Below, piece by piece: positions 8,181-15,902 of a DNA stretch of 41,295 nt (position 1 is its first letter; the number at the start of each line of letters is the position of its first letter). Source of the DNA: CAZDHT01 sp964505325 (lineage in GTDB: Bacteria; Planctomycetota; PUPC01); the NCBI GenBank assembly GCA_964505325.1, contig CAZDHT010000012.1:1-41295 (forward strand), given 5' to 3'. The notes beneath the pieces were generated by a model. That model had not been told where the DNA came from, ran no database searches, and saw only the letters and a program-made list of their open reading frames with translations. The position numbers and the translations under genes are program-made.

Positions 8181-8209
8181 ATTCTACTGTGCGCGGTGTT
8201 ATGCGTCAA
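8181..8209 (-). promoter_or_regulatory. Sigma-70-like promoter of uxs
   Basis: On the minus strand, TTGACG (8209-8204, 5 of 6), a 17-nt spacer and TAGAAT (8186-8181, 5 of 6) form a good promoter. The expected start is near 8174, giving a leader of about 190 nt before the ATG at 7980. The site overlaps the first codons of the longest open frame of uxs, which argues against that longer start. Confidence 0.7.
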
Positions 8210-8287
8210 GTTTGAGCGACGGTAACACTTCGGCCAAGTGAAGAAACAATGTGGCAAAAGGTGTCAGGATTAGTGATGGAATAAAAC

Positions 8288-8315
8288 TTGACCGGGAACG
8301 GGACCTGCCTAGACT
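8288..8315 (+). promoter_or_regulatory. Candidate promoter of the polysaccharide locus
   Basis: TTGACC (8288-8293, 5 of 6), a 16-nt spacer and TAGACT (8310-8315, 4 of 6) point toward the NusG-like gene. The -10 match is moderate. No better forward promoter was found between 8210 and 8842. It is divergent from the uxs promoter, with about 80 bp between the two -35 boxes. Confidence 0.4.
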
Positions 8316-8370
8316 GATAGTGTGAGTTGTGCGGGAGAGGACGCCAGTTGACAGTTCGCAGTCTAAGGAG

Positions 8371-8451
8371 CTCCAACAAGACGGTGGGGCGGACATTCTT
8401 GTCCGCCACAGGGCAGGCAGGAGTGCCTGCCCCACCTGGATCTTGTTGGAG
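8371..8451. repeat. 81-nt nested palindrome with two internal hairpins
   Basis: The outer arms CTCCAACAAGA (8371-8381) and TCTTGTTGGAG (8441-8451) are perfect complements. They are continued by GGTGGGG (8383-8389) and CCCCACC (8430-8436). Inside are two side-by-side perfect 8-bp hairpins: GGCGGACA/TGTCCGCC (8388-8395, 8400-8407) and GGCAGGCA/TGCCTGCC (8412-8419, 8424-8431). Their edge bases compete with the outer stem. The whole can fold as a three-way junction. The internal pair looks like a dispersed palindromic repeat; the outer arms suggest it is a discrete inserted unit. Confidence 0.75.
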
Positions 8452-8563
8452 GGCCTGAAGGCTGCGAGCCCAAGCCAAGGAAAAGGCTCAAGTTCGGCAT
8501 TACCTCTGACGATACATAGGGTTAGGGCATATTGCGCTCGATGAAGAGGCATTACGTCGCCTC

Positions 8564-8827
8564 GTGTCCGCGCGTTGGACACAGCGGGCCCGCTTCGTTG
8601 CTAACCTTGTCTCGCCGCCATCGGCCCCGCCGTTGTTTTGCGGGGGCTTGGCCGCGGTGGGTGCGAAATGCCTCGGGCCCCCTGGCGCGTACTCTTGGTG
8701 TGGAACGGTCGCTGCACTGCGGGCCGTACCCGAGAGGATGGCAGCATAACCACCGCCTGTTCCATCACTTACGCGCGCTCTGCGCCTGTAAGTGAGAGGG
8801 ACGTGGTGTGTCTGTAGTGCGTTTTTT
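8564..8827 (+). promoter_or_regulatory. Hairpin-rich leader upstream of the NusG-like gene
   Basis: Three stems are visible: GTGTCC/GGACAC (8564-8569, 8577-8582), CCCCGC/GCGGGG (8625-8630, 8640-8645) and TCACTTAC/GTAAGTGA (8765-8772, 8788-8795). The last has an extra inner GCGC/GCGC helix. A T6 run follows at 8822-8827, about 26 nt after the last stem, too far for a simple intrinsic terminator. In UpxY and RfaH systems the 5' leader carries the pause or recruitment signal. Here no known ops sequence is seen, so a recruitment role is only inferred. Confidence 0.35.
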
Positions 8828-8841
8828 CTGGCGGGTATCAG

Positions 8842-9429
8842 ATGAGTGTGAGCGGGACCCGATCACTCCTTGACGTTGTGTCGGGCGAGCACAGCGCAGC
8901 GTTGGTCGAGGCCGAGGAACGGGGTGACCAAGGATTGGCGGCGGCACAATGGTACGCTGTGTACACGCGCGCCCGCCACGAGAAAGTCGCACATCGGGCG
9001 CTCGCAGAGAAGGGCGTGGAAAGTTTCCTTCCCCTTTACGACACACTCAGCTCCTGGAAAGACAGACGGAAGTGGGTGCAGAAGCCCGTGTTTCCCGGCT
9101 ACCTGTTCGCGCGGGTGTTGCGCAACCGCGTGGGCCTGGTGCGTGGAGCGCGGGGCGTGGTGCGCCTCGTCAGCGACGGCGGCGGTCCCGTTCCCGTGCC
9201 TGCGAAGGAGGTGGAGGCGGTCCGTCAGATGATGGCAAGTCCTCTGCCGGTGGATCAATGGCCCTATCTGCGGAGCGGCAAGCGCGTGCGCATAAAGGCG
9301 GGGTCGCTGAAGGGCGCGGAGGGATACATCGTCACGCGGCGCAAGCAGTGCCGCCTGGTCATCTCGGTGCACTTGCTGGGGCGATCGGTGGCGACCGAGG
9401 TGGGTATTGACTGTATCGAGCCCATATGA
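8842..9429 (+). CDS. NusG-family transcription antiterminator (UpxY/RfaH-like)
   Basis: The protein has 195 residues. After a non-conserved first 36 residues comes the NGN domain (WYAVYTRARHEKVAHRAL near 37-54, FPGYLFARV near 90). A C-terminal KOW-type segment follows (RSGKRVRIKAGSLKGAEGYI near 148). Such specialised NusG paralogues ride RNA polymerase and suppress termination over long polysaccharide operons, and they usually sit first in the operon, as here. The ATG at 8842 has only a weak purine stretch upstream (GGCGGG). The downstream interval to the next gene contains two GC-rich hairpins that could be termination or pause sites under its control. The general NusG would be expected elsewhere with ribosomal genes, which are absent here. 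Confidence 0.88.
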   Translation: MSVSGTRSLLDVVSGEHSAALVEAEERGDQGLAAAQWYAVYTRARHEKVAHRALAEKGVESFLPLYDTLSSWKDRRKWVQKPVFPGYLFARVLRNRVGLVRGARGVVRLVSDGGGPVPVPAKEVEAVRQMMASPLPVDQWPYLRSGKRVRIKAGSLKGAEGYIVTRRKQCRLVISVHLLGRSVATEVGIDCIEPI

Positions 9430-9433
9430 TGCA

Positions 9434-9454
9434 GCCGGCCCTGTGGCGGCCGGC
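9434..9454 (+). terminator. GC-rich hairpin just after the antiterminator gene
   Basis: GCCGGCC (9434-9440) and GGCCGGC (9448-9454) form a perfect 7-bp stem with a 7-nt loop, five bases after the NusG-like stop codon. No T-tract follows. It could slow or terminate polymerase with Rho, or protect the 3' end of a processed message. Confidence 0.4.
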
Positions 9455-9520
9455 ATGATCGGCGAAGGGGTCGACGTTACTTGGGAAGGATGTCCTTGTT
9501 TGCTCTGGCAAGTCAGGAGC

Positions 9521-9538
9521 GGGCGACGCCAGTCGCCC
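9521..9538 (+). terminator. Second GC-rich hairpin before the second gene of the locus
   Basis: GGGCGAC (9521-9527) and GTCGCCC (9532-9538) pair perfectly over a GCCA loop. Only a short, broken pyrimidine-rich stretch (TCTCGGGCATTT) follows, so this is at best a weak intrinsic terminator. It lies 30 nt before the next start codon and is a candidate attenuator for the NusG-like protein to override. Confidence 0.4.
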
Positions 9539-9567
9539 TCTCGGGCATTTGGAACGAGGTGGTCGAG

Positions 9568-10125
9568 GTGAGGAATTATGTCGTAGTGTTGCTTGTGGCG
9601 GCGTTGCTGTGGACACCGTGTGCGGCGGCGCAGGCCGAGGGCCGCAAGCCGGCGCTGATGGCCCGCGACATCACCGTCACCGTGTGGGATCACAAGGGGC
9701 ACCCGGTGCCCGGAGCGAGGGTGCAGCTCTTCAAGACTGACGGCACGGCCGTCGCCTCGCTGGTGACGGACGAGAAGGGCCGCTGCCAACTCAAGAAGCT
9801 GATCCCCAGACCGTACCGGCTGGTGGTGGCGGATCGGGCAATCGAGCAGTTCGCCGTCAGCGACAAGGCCAAGCTGGGCACGCTGTTGGTCGTGTTGCCC
9901 GCCCCGGGGAAGCGGGTGACCGCCAAGTCAACCACGGCAAAGGCGCCCGGCGCGGGCCTGAAGACCGCGGCGCTGTCCCAGAGCTCCAAGCTTCTTATCT
10001 TTATCATCGGCGGTGTCGCCGTCGCCGGGTGCGGCCTTGTGGTCGCGAACCGGCGTGGCGACGGGCACGGCGGGGACGGCAGGCGCGCCGGGGCCGGCGA
10101 GCATGGTTCTCCCACCAGGCCGTGA
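9568..10125 (+). CDS. Secreted/membrane-anchored protein with carboxypeptidase regulatory-like domain
   Basis: Translated from GTG at 9568 the protein has 185 residues. This start has GAGGTGG about eight bases upstream and begins directly with a signal peptide (MRNYVVVLLVAALL, likely cleavage after AQA at 23); the open frame extends further left to 9481. Residues about 38-110 form one beta-sandwich of the carboxypeptidase regulatory-like type (ITVTVWDHKGHPVPGARVQL, then TDEKGRCQL). A basic Ala/Lys/Thr linker leads to a single membrane segment (LLIFIIGGVAVAGCGLVVA, near 141-160) and a short Gly/Arg/Asp tail. Such domains are extracytoplasmic and often bind proteins or sugars. Its place between the antiterminator and the export gene suggests an envelope accessory role, not a catalytic one. 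Confidence 0.7.
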   Translation: MRNYVVVLLVAALLWTPCAAAQAEGRKPALMARDITVTVWDHKGHPVPGARVQLFKTDGTAVASLVTDEKGRCQLKKLIPRPYRLVVADRAIEQFAVSDKAKLGTLLVVLPAPGKRVTAKSTTAKAPGAGLKTAALSQSSKLLIFIIGGVAVAGCGLVVANRRGDGHGGDGRRAGAGEHGSPTRP

Positions 10126-10166
10126 CCGCGCACTGGGGCTGTCGGTCCGGTCGACACGGGGAAACC

Positions 10167-10250
10167 GGGGACAGATAACTTTCTTTCGCCGGACAACGGA
10201 CAAGCATTGCGCGGAGCGGGTTGGCTGGGCGAAAAAAGTTATCTGTCCCC
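10167..10250. repeat. REP-like inverted repeat, about 84 nt
   Basis: The 24-nt left arm (10167-10190, beginning GGGGACAGATAACTTT) and the 23-nt right arm (10228-10250, ending AAAGTTATCTGTCCCC) are complementary apart from one inserted base. Outside them GGGGAAA and TTTCCCC extend the symmetry. The style (GGGGACAG plus an A/T core at both ends) is that of REP-type palindromes mobilised by RAYT transposases. No transposase gene is present, so this would be a passive copy. Confidence 0.65.
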
Positions 10251-10313
10251 GCTTTCCCCCGCTTTCCCGTTCTGTTGTCTCATGGGTCCTTTTGAGAAAG
10301 GGGCAGAGCAACC

Positions 10314-11375
10314 ATGCACAGAGTCCTGGTGCTGATCGGCGCTGGTGTGCTCGTCGCCGGGTGCAGCTACGTAGACTTTGAGCGCCCGGTGGCCCGGAAC
10401 TACCTCAATGATCTTGCGGAGATGTGGTCCGACCCGGAGAGACCTCCGCCCCAGGCCGGCAAGGAGGTGCCGAGCTCGGCGGCGCTCGGCGTGGCGTTCG
10501 CGCGCTGGCGCCAATCAGTTGGCACTGACAGGGCGGAGTACCGAATCGACGCGGGCGACGTCGTAAAGGTCACGGTGCTGGTCCGGCCCCGAAACGTCGA
10601 GGACTTCGGGCTGGCGTTGGCCGTGTCCCCCGACGGGATTTCGCTGCCATTGCTCGGGAAGGTCCAGGTGGCCGGGCTGAGTGCCTCGCAGGCCGCTGAG
10701 AAGCTTACCAAGCTCTACGGCAAGGAGTACTACCGTGATCCGGTGGTGATCGTGGCGGTGAGCGAATTTGGCAGCAAGAGGGTGGTCGTCACGGGAGCCG
10801 TAGTGAAGCCGGGAACGATCACCCTCAGGACCAACGAGACTACGCTGATCGAGGCGCTGCTGTTCGCAGGGGGCCTGAAGGAACCGGCGGGCGACAAGGT
10901 CCTGATCAGCCGCGCGGTCGCCGGCGCCAGCGATACCCCTCAGTTGCAGACGATCACTGTCAACCTGGAGAGGCTCGTCAAGAGCTTCGACATGGTAGAG
11001 AATGTTGCGATCCTGCCCGGTGACGCTGTGCACGTGGTGCCTGCGCGCATGAAGGCGTTCTCGGTGCTCGGCTTCGTGAGCCGTCCCGGCTGCTACGAGT
11101 TGACGGACGACGGCTCGGTTGGGGTGCTCGATGCCATCGCCCGAGCGGGTGGGTTGACGAGCCCAGCGAGGTCGGAAAAAACTTACTTGATGAGAAAAAC
11201 GCCGCAGGGCCGGAAACGCTACCCGGTCGACCTGCCCGCCATTGTGGCGGGAAAAACGCACGACATACCGATCCAGTCGGGCGACGTGATCATCGTTCGC
11301 ACCAGTTCGCCCGTCAGGCTGCTGGGCGGACTACTCCAAGCGGTGGGACTGAAGGGGTTCATGCCGGGGCCGTAA
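10314..11375 (+). CDS. Polysaccharide export lipoprotein (Wza/GumB-like, SLBB domains)
   Basis: The protein has 353 residues. A lipoprotein signal is clear: a hydrophobic run ends in LVAGC with the acceptor at Cys17. The polysaccharide export domain follows (YRIDAGDVVKVTV near 79, then SPDGISLPLLGKVQVAGLS near 106). Two SLBB-type blocks come next (VVVTGAVVKPGTITL near 158; FSVLGFVSRPGCYEL near 248). Such proteins form the outer-membrane ring through which capsule or exopolysaccharide leaves the cell, implying a diderm envelope. It lies 50 nt upstream of the Wzz/kinase gene, its usual partner. There is no strong ribosome binding site; GGGGCAGAG precedes the ATG. A REP-like inverted repeat lies in its 5' flank. 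Confidence 0.92.
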   Translation: MHRVLVLIGAGVLVAGCSYVDFERPVARNYLNDLAEMWSDPERPPPQAGKEVPSSAALGVAFARWRQSVGTDRAEYRIDAGDVVKVTVLVRPRNVEDFGLALAVSPDGISLPLLGKVQVAGLSASQAAEKLTKLYGKEYYRDPVVIVAVSEFGSKRVVVTGAVVKPGTITLRTNETTLIEALLFAGGLKEPAGDKVLISRAVAGASDTPQLQTITVNLERLVKSFDMVENVAILPGDAVHVVPARMKAFSVLGFVSRPGCYELTDDGSVGVLDAIARAGGLTSPARSEKTYLMRKTPQGRKRYPVDLPAIVAGKTHDIPIQSGDVIIVRTSSPVRLLGGLLQAVGLKGFMPGP

Positions 11376-11425
11376 CGCCGTGGCGGCCGGCCCGCCGCCG
11401 CCAGACCGAAAGGGGTGTCAAGCAG

Positions 11426-13666
11426 ATGACCGAGCTGCCAGTTGGAGAGGCGCAGGACGGGCTCGAGACAACGGACTCCGAACTCCGCCGGTTTCTGGGA
11501 GTTCTGCGGGGCCGGTCGTGGGCGATCTTCACGTGCGCCACCGTGGTGTTCACCCTCTTTGTCGTGAACGCGTTTCGAGCCACGCCCATTTACGAGGCTT
11601 CGGCGCGCTTGCTCATCGAGCGGAAGCCCCCCCAGGCCGCGCTCTTCGATACACTGCAAGAGCAGAGAGAAGAAGAATACCACCTGACCCAGGTCGAGTT
11701 GATCACTTGCCGGGCAGTGCTGGAGCGGGCCCTGGAGGACGAGCGAGTAGCGACCTTCTTCGCAGACGCAGACGCTCTGGATGTCTCGCGCCCCGGCCTC
11801 TTGCGGACGGTGGCGCACGAACTGCGGCGGGTCTTCGGAGGAGAGCCTTCGCGTCCCGTGCAGCCATGGGAGCGGCTGCGGGAGCGGATCAGGGTAGAGC
11901 CGGTCGAAGCGACGAATCTGGTGGATGTCAGGGTCCGAGGGGCGGATCCGAAGGAGGCTGCCATCATTGCCAACGGCGTGGCCGAAGCGTACGTTCGCTA
12001 CAGCGTCTCGGCGCGCAAGAGCAGCGCCCTCGAGATGTTCCAGGCGCTGCAAAAACAGAAGGAGGAGCAAGAGCGGGCGCTGGTCGGTGCCGAGGACGCG
12101 CTGCAATCATACCAGGCGACGACCGGCCTTCCGCATCTGGAGTCTGCGGGCATGAAGAACCCGGCGGTCGACCGGCTCAAGGCCCTCAACGAGGAGTACA
12201 CCGCGGTACAACTGCGCCGGATAGAACTGGGCGTGGCCGCGGAGGCCGTCGAAGGGGTGCTGAAGGGCGACAAGGACGTTATTGCGGCGTTGGCCGTGCA
12301 GTCCATCGCGAAGGATGCAGCCGTACAGACACTCTGTGGACGCCTCGCGCGCATCGAGCTGGAGGTGAAAGCGGCTCTGAACAGCCACTACGCGAAGCAC
12401 CCGGAGGTCACGGCGCTCGAGGACCAGAGGAAACTCGTGCTCGCACAACTGCGCGAGGCCGTCCTGCGGGCCGCCCGGTCGATTCAGCGGGAACGCAGCA
12501 TGCAACTGCGCCGGGAGCAAGAGCTCGCGGCAACCCTCAAGCAGCAGAATCAAGTGGTCCAGGAGTCGGCCCAGAAGTCTCACCGATACCACCGGCTGAA
12601 AAGGGAGGTGGATCGCCAGACCCGGCTGTTTGATGTGATCGTCGGCCGGATGAGGGAGGTGGACCTCACCAAGGACACGGGCATCACCAACAACAGCCTG
12701 GTCGAGCGGGCGACGGCTCCACTGACCCCCGTGTCACCCAACAAGGTGCGCGCTGCAGTTCTTGGAGCGATCCTCGGCCTGCTGCTTGGGATTGGACTGG
12801 GGTATTTCCTCGACTACTTTGACGATACGATCAAGACGCCGGACGACGTGGAGAATCGGATTCGCATGCCCTCGCTGGGCTACGTGTCAGAGATTCCGTC
12901 GTCCACGGGCAACGTCGACGGCTTCTGCGAGCGGGCGGCATACAGTCTGAAACACCAGGGCAGCTCTGTCTCCGAGCTCTTTCGGTCCATTCGCACCAAG
13001 GTCTACTTCAGCGGCGAGCAGGGCCAGATGAAATCCCTCCACATCACTTCGCCTGCACCGGGAGACGGGAAGACGGTGCTGGCGGCCAATCTGGCCGTCA
13101 CCCTGGCGCGGGACAACAAGCGTGTCTTGCTGGTCGACGCGGACCTCCGCCGGCCAAGAGTCCACGAGGCGTTCGGTCTGCGAGGCGAGCCCGGCCTGGC
13201 CAACGTGCTTGTCGAGGGGAAACCGTGGCGGGAATTCGTCCAGCCCATCAGCGGGAGCGACAACGGCGACGGCAAGCTCCATATCCTCTCTGCCGGAGCG
13301 AGTTCCCCCAACCCCGCGGAGCTGCTCGGCAGCCGGTCGATGAAGCAGTTCATGCGAGACGCGCGGGAGGAATATGATGTCGTCATTTACGACTCCTGTC
13401 CCGTGTCGTTCGTAGCCGACAATGCGCCACTGTGCGCGGCGGCCGACGGGACCATCATGGTGCTGAAGGCGGGTACGACCAGATGCGATGCAGTCAAGCG
13501 CGCCAACAGGCAACTGCAAGCTGTCAACGGGAAAATCATCGGTGCGGTCCTCAGCCAGGTTTCCCCCAAGATTCTCAAGGGCGATCGCTATAGCGGGTAC
13601 TACCCCTACTACGAGCAATACTACGCCCGCCGAGGCGAAGGCAGCACCGGAAGTGGCGGCGAATAG
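11426..13666 (+). CDS. Polysaccharide co-polymerase fused to bacterial tyrosine kinase (Wzz/BY-kinase)
   Basis: This 746-residue inner-membrane protein has Wzz-type architecture: a first membrane span near 29-48 (AIFTCATVVFTLFVV), a long periplasmic helical region rich in Gln/Glu/Arg, and a second span near 443-462 (LGAILGLLLGIGLGYFLDYF). The cytoplasmic kinase follows, with Walker A SPAPGDGKT near 541, Walker A' LLVDADLRRP near 569 and Walker B DVVIYDS near 651. The C-terminus carries a tyrosine cluster (YSGYYPYYEQYY, seven Tyr) for autophosphorylation. It sets chain length and cooperates with the export lipoprotein upstream. No partner low-molecular-weight tyrosine phosphatase is seen in the window. 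The fused form is common in Gram-negative bacteria, whereas Gram-positives split it into two genes. Confidence 0.93.
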   Translation: MTELPVGEAQDGLETTDSELRRFLGVLRGRSWAIFTCATVVFTLFVVNAFRATPIYEASARLLIERKPPQAALFDTLQEQREEEYHLTQVELITCRAVLERALEDERVATFFADADALDVSRPGLLRTVAHELRRVFGGEPSRPVQPWERLRERIRVEPVEATNLVDVRVRGADPKEAAIIANGVAEAYVRYSVSARKSSALEMFQALQKQKEEQERALVGAEDALQSYQATTGLPHLESAGMKNPAVDRLKALNEEYTAVQLRRIELGVAAEAVEGVLKGDKDVIAALAVQSIAKDAAVQTLCGRLARIELEVKAALNSHYAKHPEVTALEDQRKLVLAQLREAVLRAARSIQRERSMQLRREQELAATLKQQNQVVQESAQKSHRYHRLKREVDRQTRLFDVIVGRMREVDLTKDTGITNNSLVERATAPLTPVSPNKVRAAVLGAILGLLLGIGLGYFLDYFDDTIKTPDDVENRIRMPSLGYVSEIPSSTGNVDGFCERAAYSLKHQGSSVSELFRSIRTKVYFSGEQGQMKSLHITSPAPGDGKTVLAANLAVTLARDNKRVLLVDADLRRPRVHEAFGLRGEPGLANVLVEGKPWREFVQPISGSDNGDGKLHILSAGASSPNPAELLGSRSMKQFMRDAREEYDVVIYDSCPVSFVADNAPLCAAADGTIMVLKAGTTRCDAVKRANRQLQAVNGKIIGAVLSQVSPKILKGDRYSGYYPYYEQYYARRGEGSTGSGGE

Positions 13667-13753
13667 CAGAGCCGTCCGGCGGCACAGCACGGCGGCAGGC
13701 ACGACGACCCGAGGCGGCGGGGCGGGCGCTTCTATCACGTAGGATCTGCCCAA

Positions 13754-15847
13754 ATGGAGGCATCTTCTCTGCGCGTGCAGCGACTTGCTCCGCGCGCCTT
13801 GTCGGCCGTCACCGCCGTCGGGATCGTCGGGGCGCTGGTCTTCACGCCGCTTGCGTTTGGGGGAGTGGAGCCGTGGGCCTTTTCCGTCCTGGCGGTTCTC
13901 GCCTACACCGCTTTGGCGGCGTGTGCGGCACGTGCCGTCATGTTGGGGACGGTCCGCAGGCTGTTCACCCCGCTGCTGATACCGGCCGTGCTTGCCCTGC
14001 TGTTGGTTTGGCTCCAATATGTTGAATGGCCTGTCGGGCTTCTGGAAAAGGTCAGTCCCGGCGCGGTACAGGCCCGTCAAAGGCTCGCCTCGGTAACGGG
14101 GGGCGAGGTGGGGGGGTGGGTCTCCCCCTCGCTCTATCCACATGCGACCCGCAGCGCGCTGATCCGGCTTTCGGCCTACATCGCCTTGTTCGCGGCAGTG
14201 TGCGGATATGTGGGTTCGTGGAAGGAGGTAACCCGTCTTGCGGCGGCCACGGTCGCCGTCGGATTCGCCGCGTCATTATTGGGCCTCTTGCAAAGCTTTT
14301 CCGGCGCCACGAAGCTCTACTGGTGGCGGGAGTTGACCCACGGGGGCAAGCTGTTCGGCCCCTTCGTTTCGGCCAACCAGTTCGCCACCTATGCGGGGAT
14401 GTGCATGTTCATGGCGCTGGGGCTGTTCATGGCCCAGGCCCGGCGCGCGCGTGGGCTGGGAACACACCGGCTGGGAAGCACCCGGCGCCAAGCGGGAAGT
14501 TGGGCCCCCCAGAGGTTCCTGGCGGGCTTTGGGGCTCTGGCTATCGGAGCTGCCGTGCTCTGGTCGCTGTCCCGAGGGGGAATCACTTCGCTGTTTCTGG
14601 CTCTCGCCGGCTTCATGATCGCCCTCAGGGTGGCCGGGCGTGTTCGGACGAAGACTCTGTACGTGGTAGCCGCGGGCGTGGTCGCTCTGGCCGCGGTGAT
14701 CTACCTCGGTCGGGGGCCGGTGTTCAAACGCCTCTCCACCCTGGACGAAGTCCTGCGGCGTCCGTCCGAGGACTGGCGCTGGCGAATGTCCATCGACGCC
14801 TGCCGCATGGGCTTGATGTTTCCGCTGCTCGGGACGGGCGCCGGGACGTTCACATCGGTGTACCCGCACTACCGGACCGTGCCGACGAATCGGATCTTCA
14901 GCAGCCCTCACAACGAATACGCCCACGTGCTCGCCGAAGCCGGGTTCGTCGGGCTCGGCCTCTTGTTCCTGGTGGTCGCACTGCTTCTCGCCAGGGTCTT
15001 GCGGGGATTGGCCACGAGGAAAGACCCGCGGGCCTGCGCGTTCCTCGCCGGCGGCGTGGGCGCGTTCCTCATGGTGGGGCTGCATTCAATCGTGGACTTC
15101 CCGATGCGGGCACCAGGCATTGCCGCCACCGTAGCCGTGCTGGCCGCGCTGCTGTATCGCGCGGTCGGACTGCGGGCGAACACGCAAGAGGGCCAGGAGA
15201 ATCACGACACGGCGAACGCTACCCGGGGCTTGGCGGTGGTCATTCTCACCGCCGCTGCATGGATCCTTGCGTGCAACTTCGCGCTGGACGCGCTGCGCGG
15301 CCAACTCGAGGGCCGCGCCATCGGGCGAGCCGCCGAGCAAGTCTCGCCGGCGACGAAGCACGTGATGGCGTTCATCGAGGCCTCGGAGGAGAGCATCCGC
15401 GCCCATTCCGCAGACGACGCCCAGTTGTACGCCCGGCTGGCGGATCTTGCACTGTATTCCGCCGCCACCTGGCCGTCGTCGCAAACCGCCGAGGACGCCG
15501 TGGAGCGGCTCAGCTTGGCGGGCGAGTCGCTGAGACTCCGCACGATGGCGGCCCGGCTCGAGCCGCTGCACGCGAGTCACCAGTTCGAGATCGCCATGGG
15601 GCACGTCAGCTCGGGCCGGGATGCCTTGGCCGTGCTCCACGCGGACTTTGCCTGTGAGCTGCTGCCGCGCGACCCGTGGATCCGCGCCGCCCTCGCCAAA
15701 GGGTTCTTGACTCACCACCGGCCGGATCTGGCGGGAGACTACCTTGAGAGAGCAGAGAAGGTCGCCTCGGCCGGACGGGTCTCGGCGGCACAGAAGGCCA
15801 TCGGGCGCGTCCGCCGAGACCTGGGGCAGGCCCGCGGAACGCCGTAG
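13754..15847 (+). CDS. O-antigen ligase/polymerase family membrane protein with C-terminal helical extension
   Basis: The protein has 697 residues. The first 490 or so carry about a dozen hydrophobic segments with the Wzy_C/WaaL pattern: a periplasmic loop rich in Arg, the segment SLSRGGITSLFLAL near 274, and the family block SSPHNEYAHVLAEAGFVGLG near 383-402. After a last span near 500 (VVILTAAAWILACNFAL) a roughly 190-residue soluble region follows with TPR-like helices (AARLEPLHASHQFEIAMGH). Ligase and polymerase members cannot be told apart by sequence. Since a second polymerase-like protein is encoded at 23096, this one could be a ligase attaching the glycan to an acceptor. It lies 87 nt downstream of the Wzz/kinase gene. 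Confidence 0.85.
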   Translation: MEASSLRVQRLAPRALSAVTAVGIVGALVFTPLAFGGVEPWAFSVLAVLAYTALAACAARAVMLGTVRRLFTPLLIPAVLALLLVWLQYVEWPVGLLEKVSPGAVQARQRLASVTGGEVGGWVSPSLYPHATRSALIRLSAYIALFAAVCGYVGSWKEVTRLAAATVAVGFAASLLGLLQSFSGATKLYWWRELTHGGKLFGPFVSANQFATYAGMCMFMALGLFMAQARRARGLGTHRLGSTRRQAGSWAPQRFLAGFGALAIGAAVLWSLSRGGITSLFLALAGFMIALRVAGRVRTKTLYVVAAGVVALAAVIYLGRGPVFKRLSTLDEVLRRPSEDWRWRMSIDACRMGLMFPLLGTGAGTFTSVYPHYRTVPTNRIFSSPHNEYAHVLAEAGFVGLGLLFLVVALLLARVLRGLATRKDPRACAFLAGGVGAFLMVGLHSIVDFPMRAPGIAATVAVLAALLYRAVGLRANTQEGQENHDTANATRGLAVVILTAAAWILACNFALDALRGQLEGRAIGRAAEQVSPATKHVMAFIEASEESIRAHSADDAQLYARLADLALYSAATWPSSQTAEDAVERLSLAGESLRLRTMAARLEPLHASHQFEIAMGHVSSGRDALAVLHADFACELLPRDPWIRAALAKGFLTHHRPDLAGDYLERAEKVASAGRVSAAQKAIGRVRRDLGQARGTP

Positions 15848-15902
15848 CCCCCATGACCACCGCATCGCCGAACCGACCATTTCCCGTCCTGAGGCCCGCG
15901 CC

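Larger units (their letters stand above)
8182..8841. other. Intergenic regulatory region between uxs and the polysaccharide locus
   Basis: No convincing gene lies in these 660 bases; the short frames present have no coding character. It holds the divergent uxs promoter, a candidate promoter for the polysaccharide locus, an 81-nt nested palindrome, three simpler hairpins and a T6 run (8822-8827) shortly before the NusG-like ATG. If the forward promoter is real, the antiterminator message has a structured leader of about 520 nt. Confidence 0.6.

Noticed and set aside
8199..8582. Short open frames on both strands in the uxs/NusG intergenic region
   Set aside because: They run through palindromes and promoters, lack ribosome binding sites and show no protein family.
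12887..14143. 418-codon minus-strand frame across the kinase and ligase genes
   Set aside because: Crosses the boundary of two well-supported plus-strand genes and has shadow-type composition.
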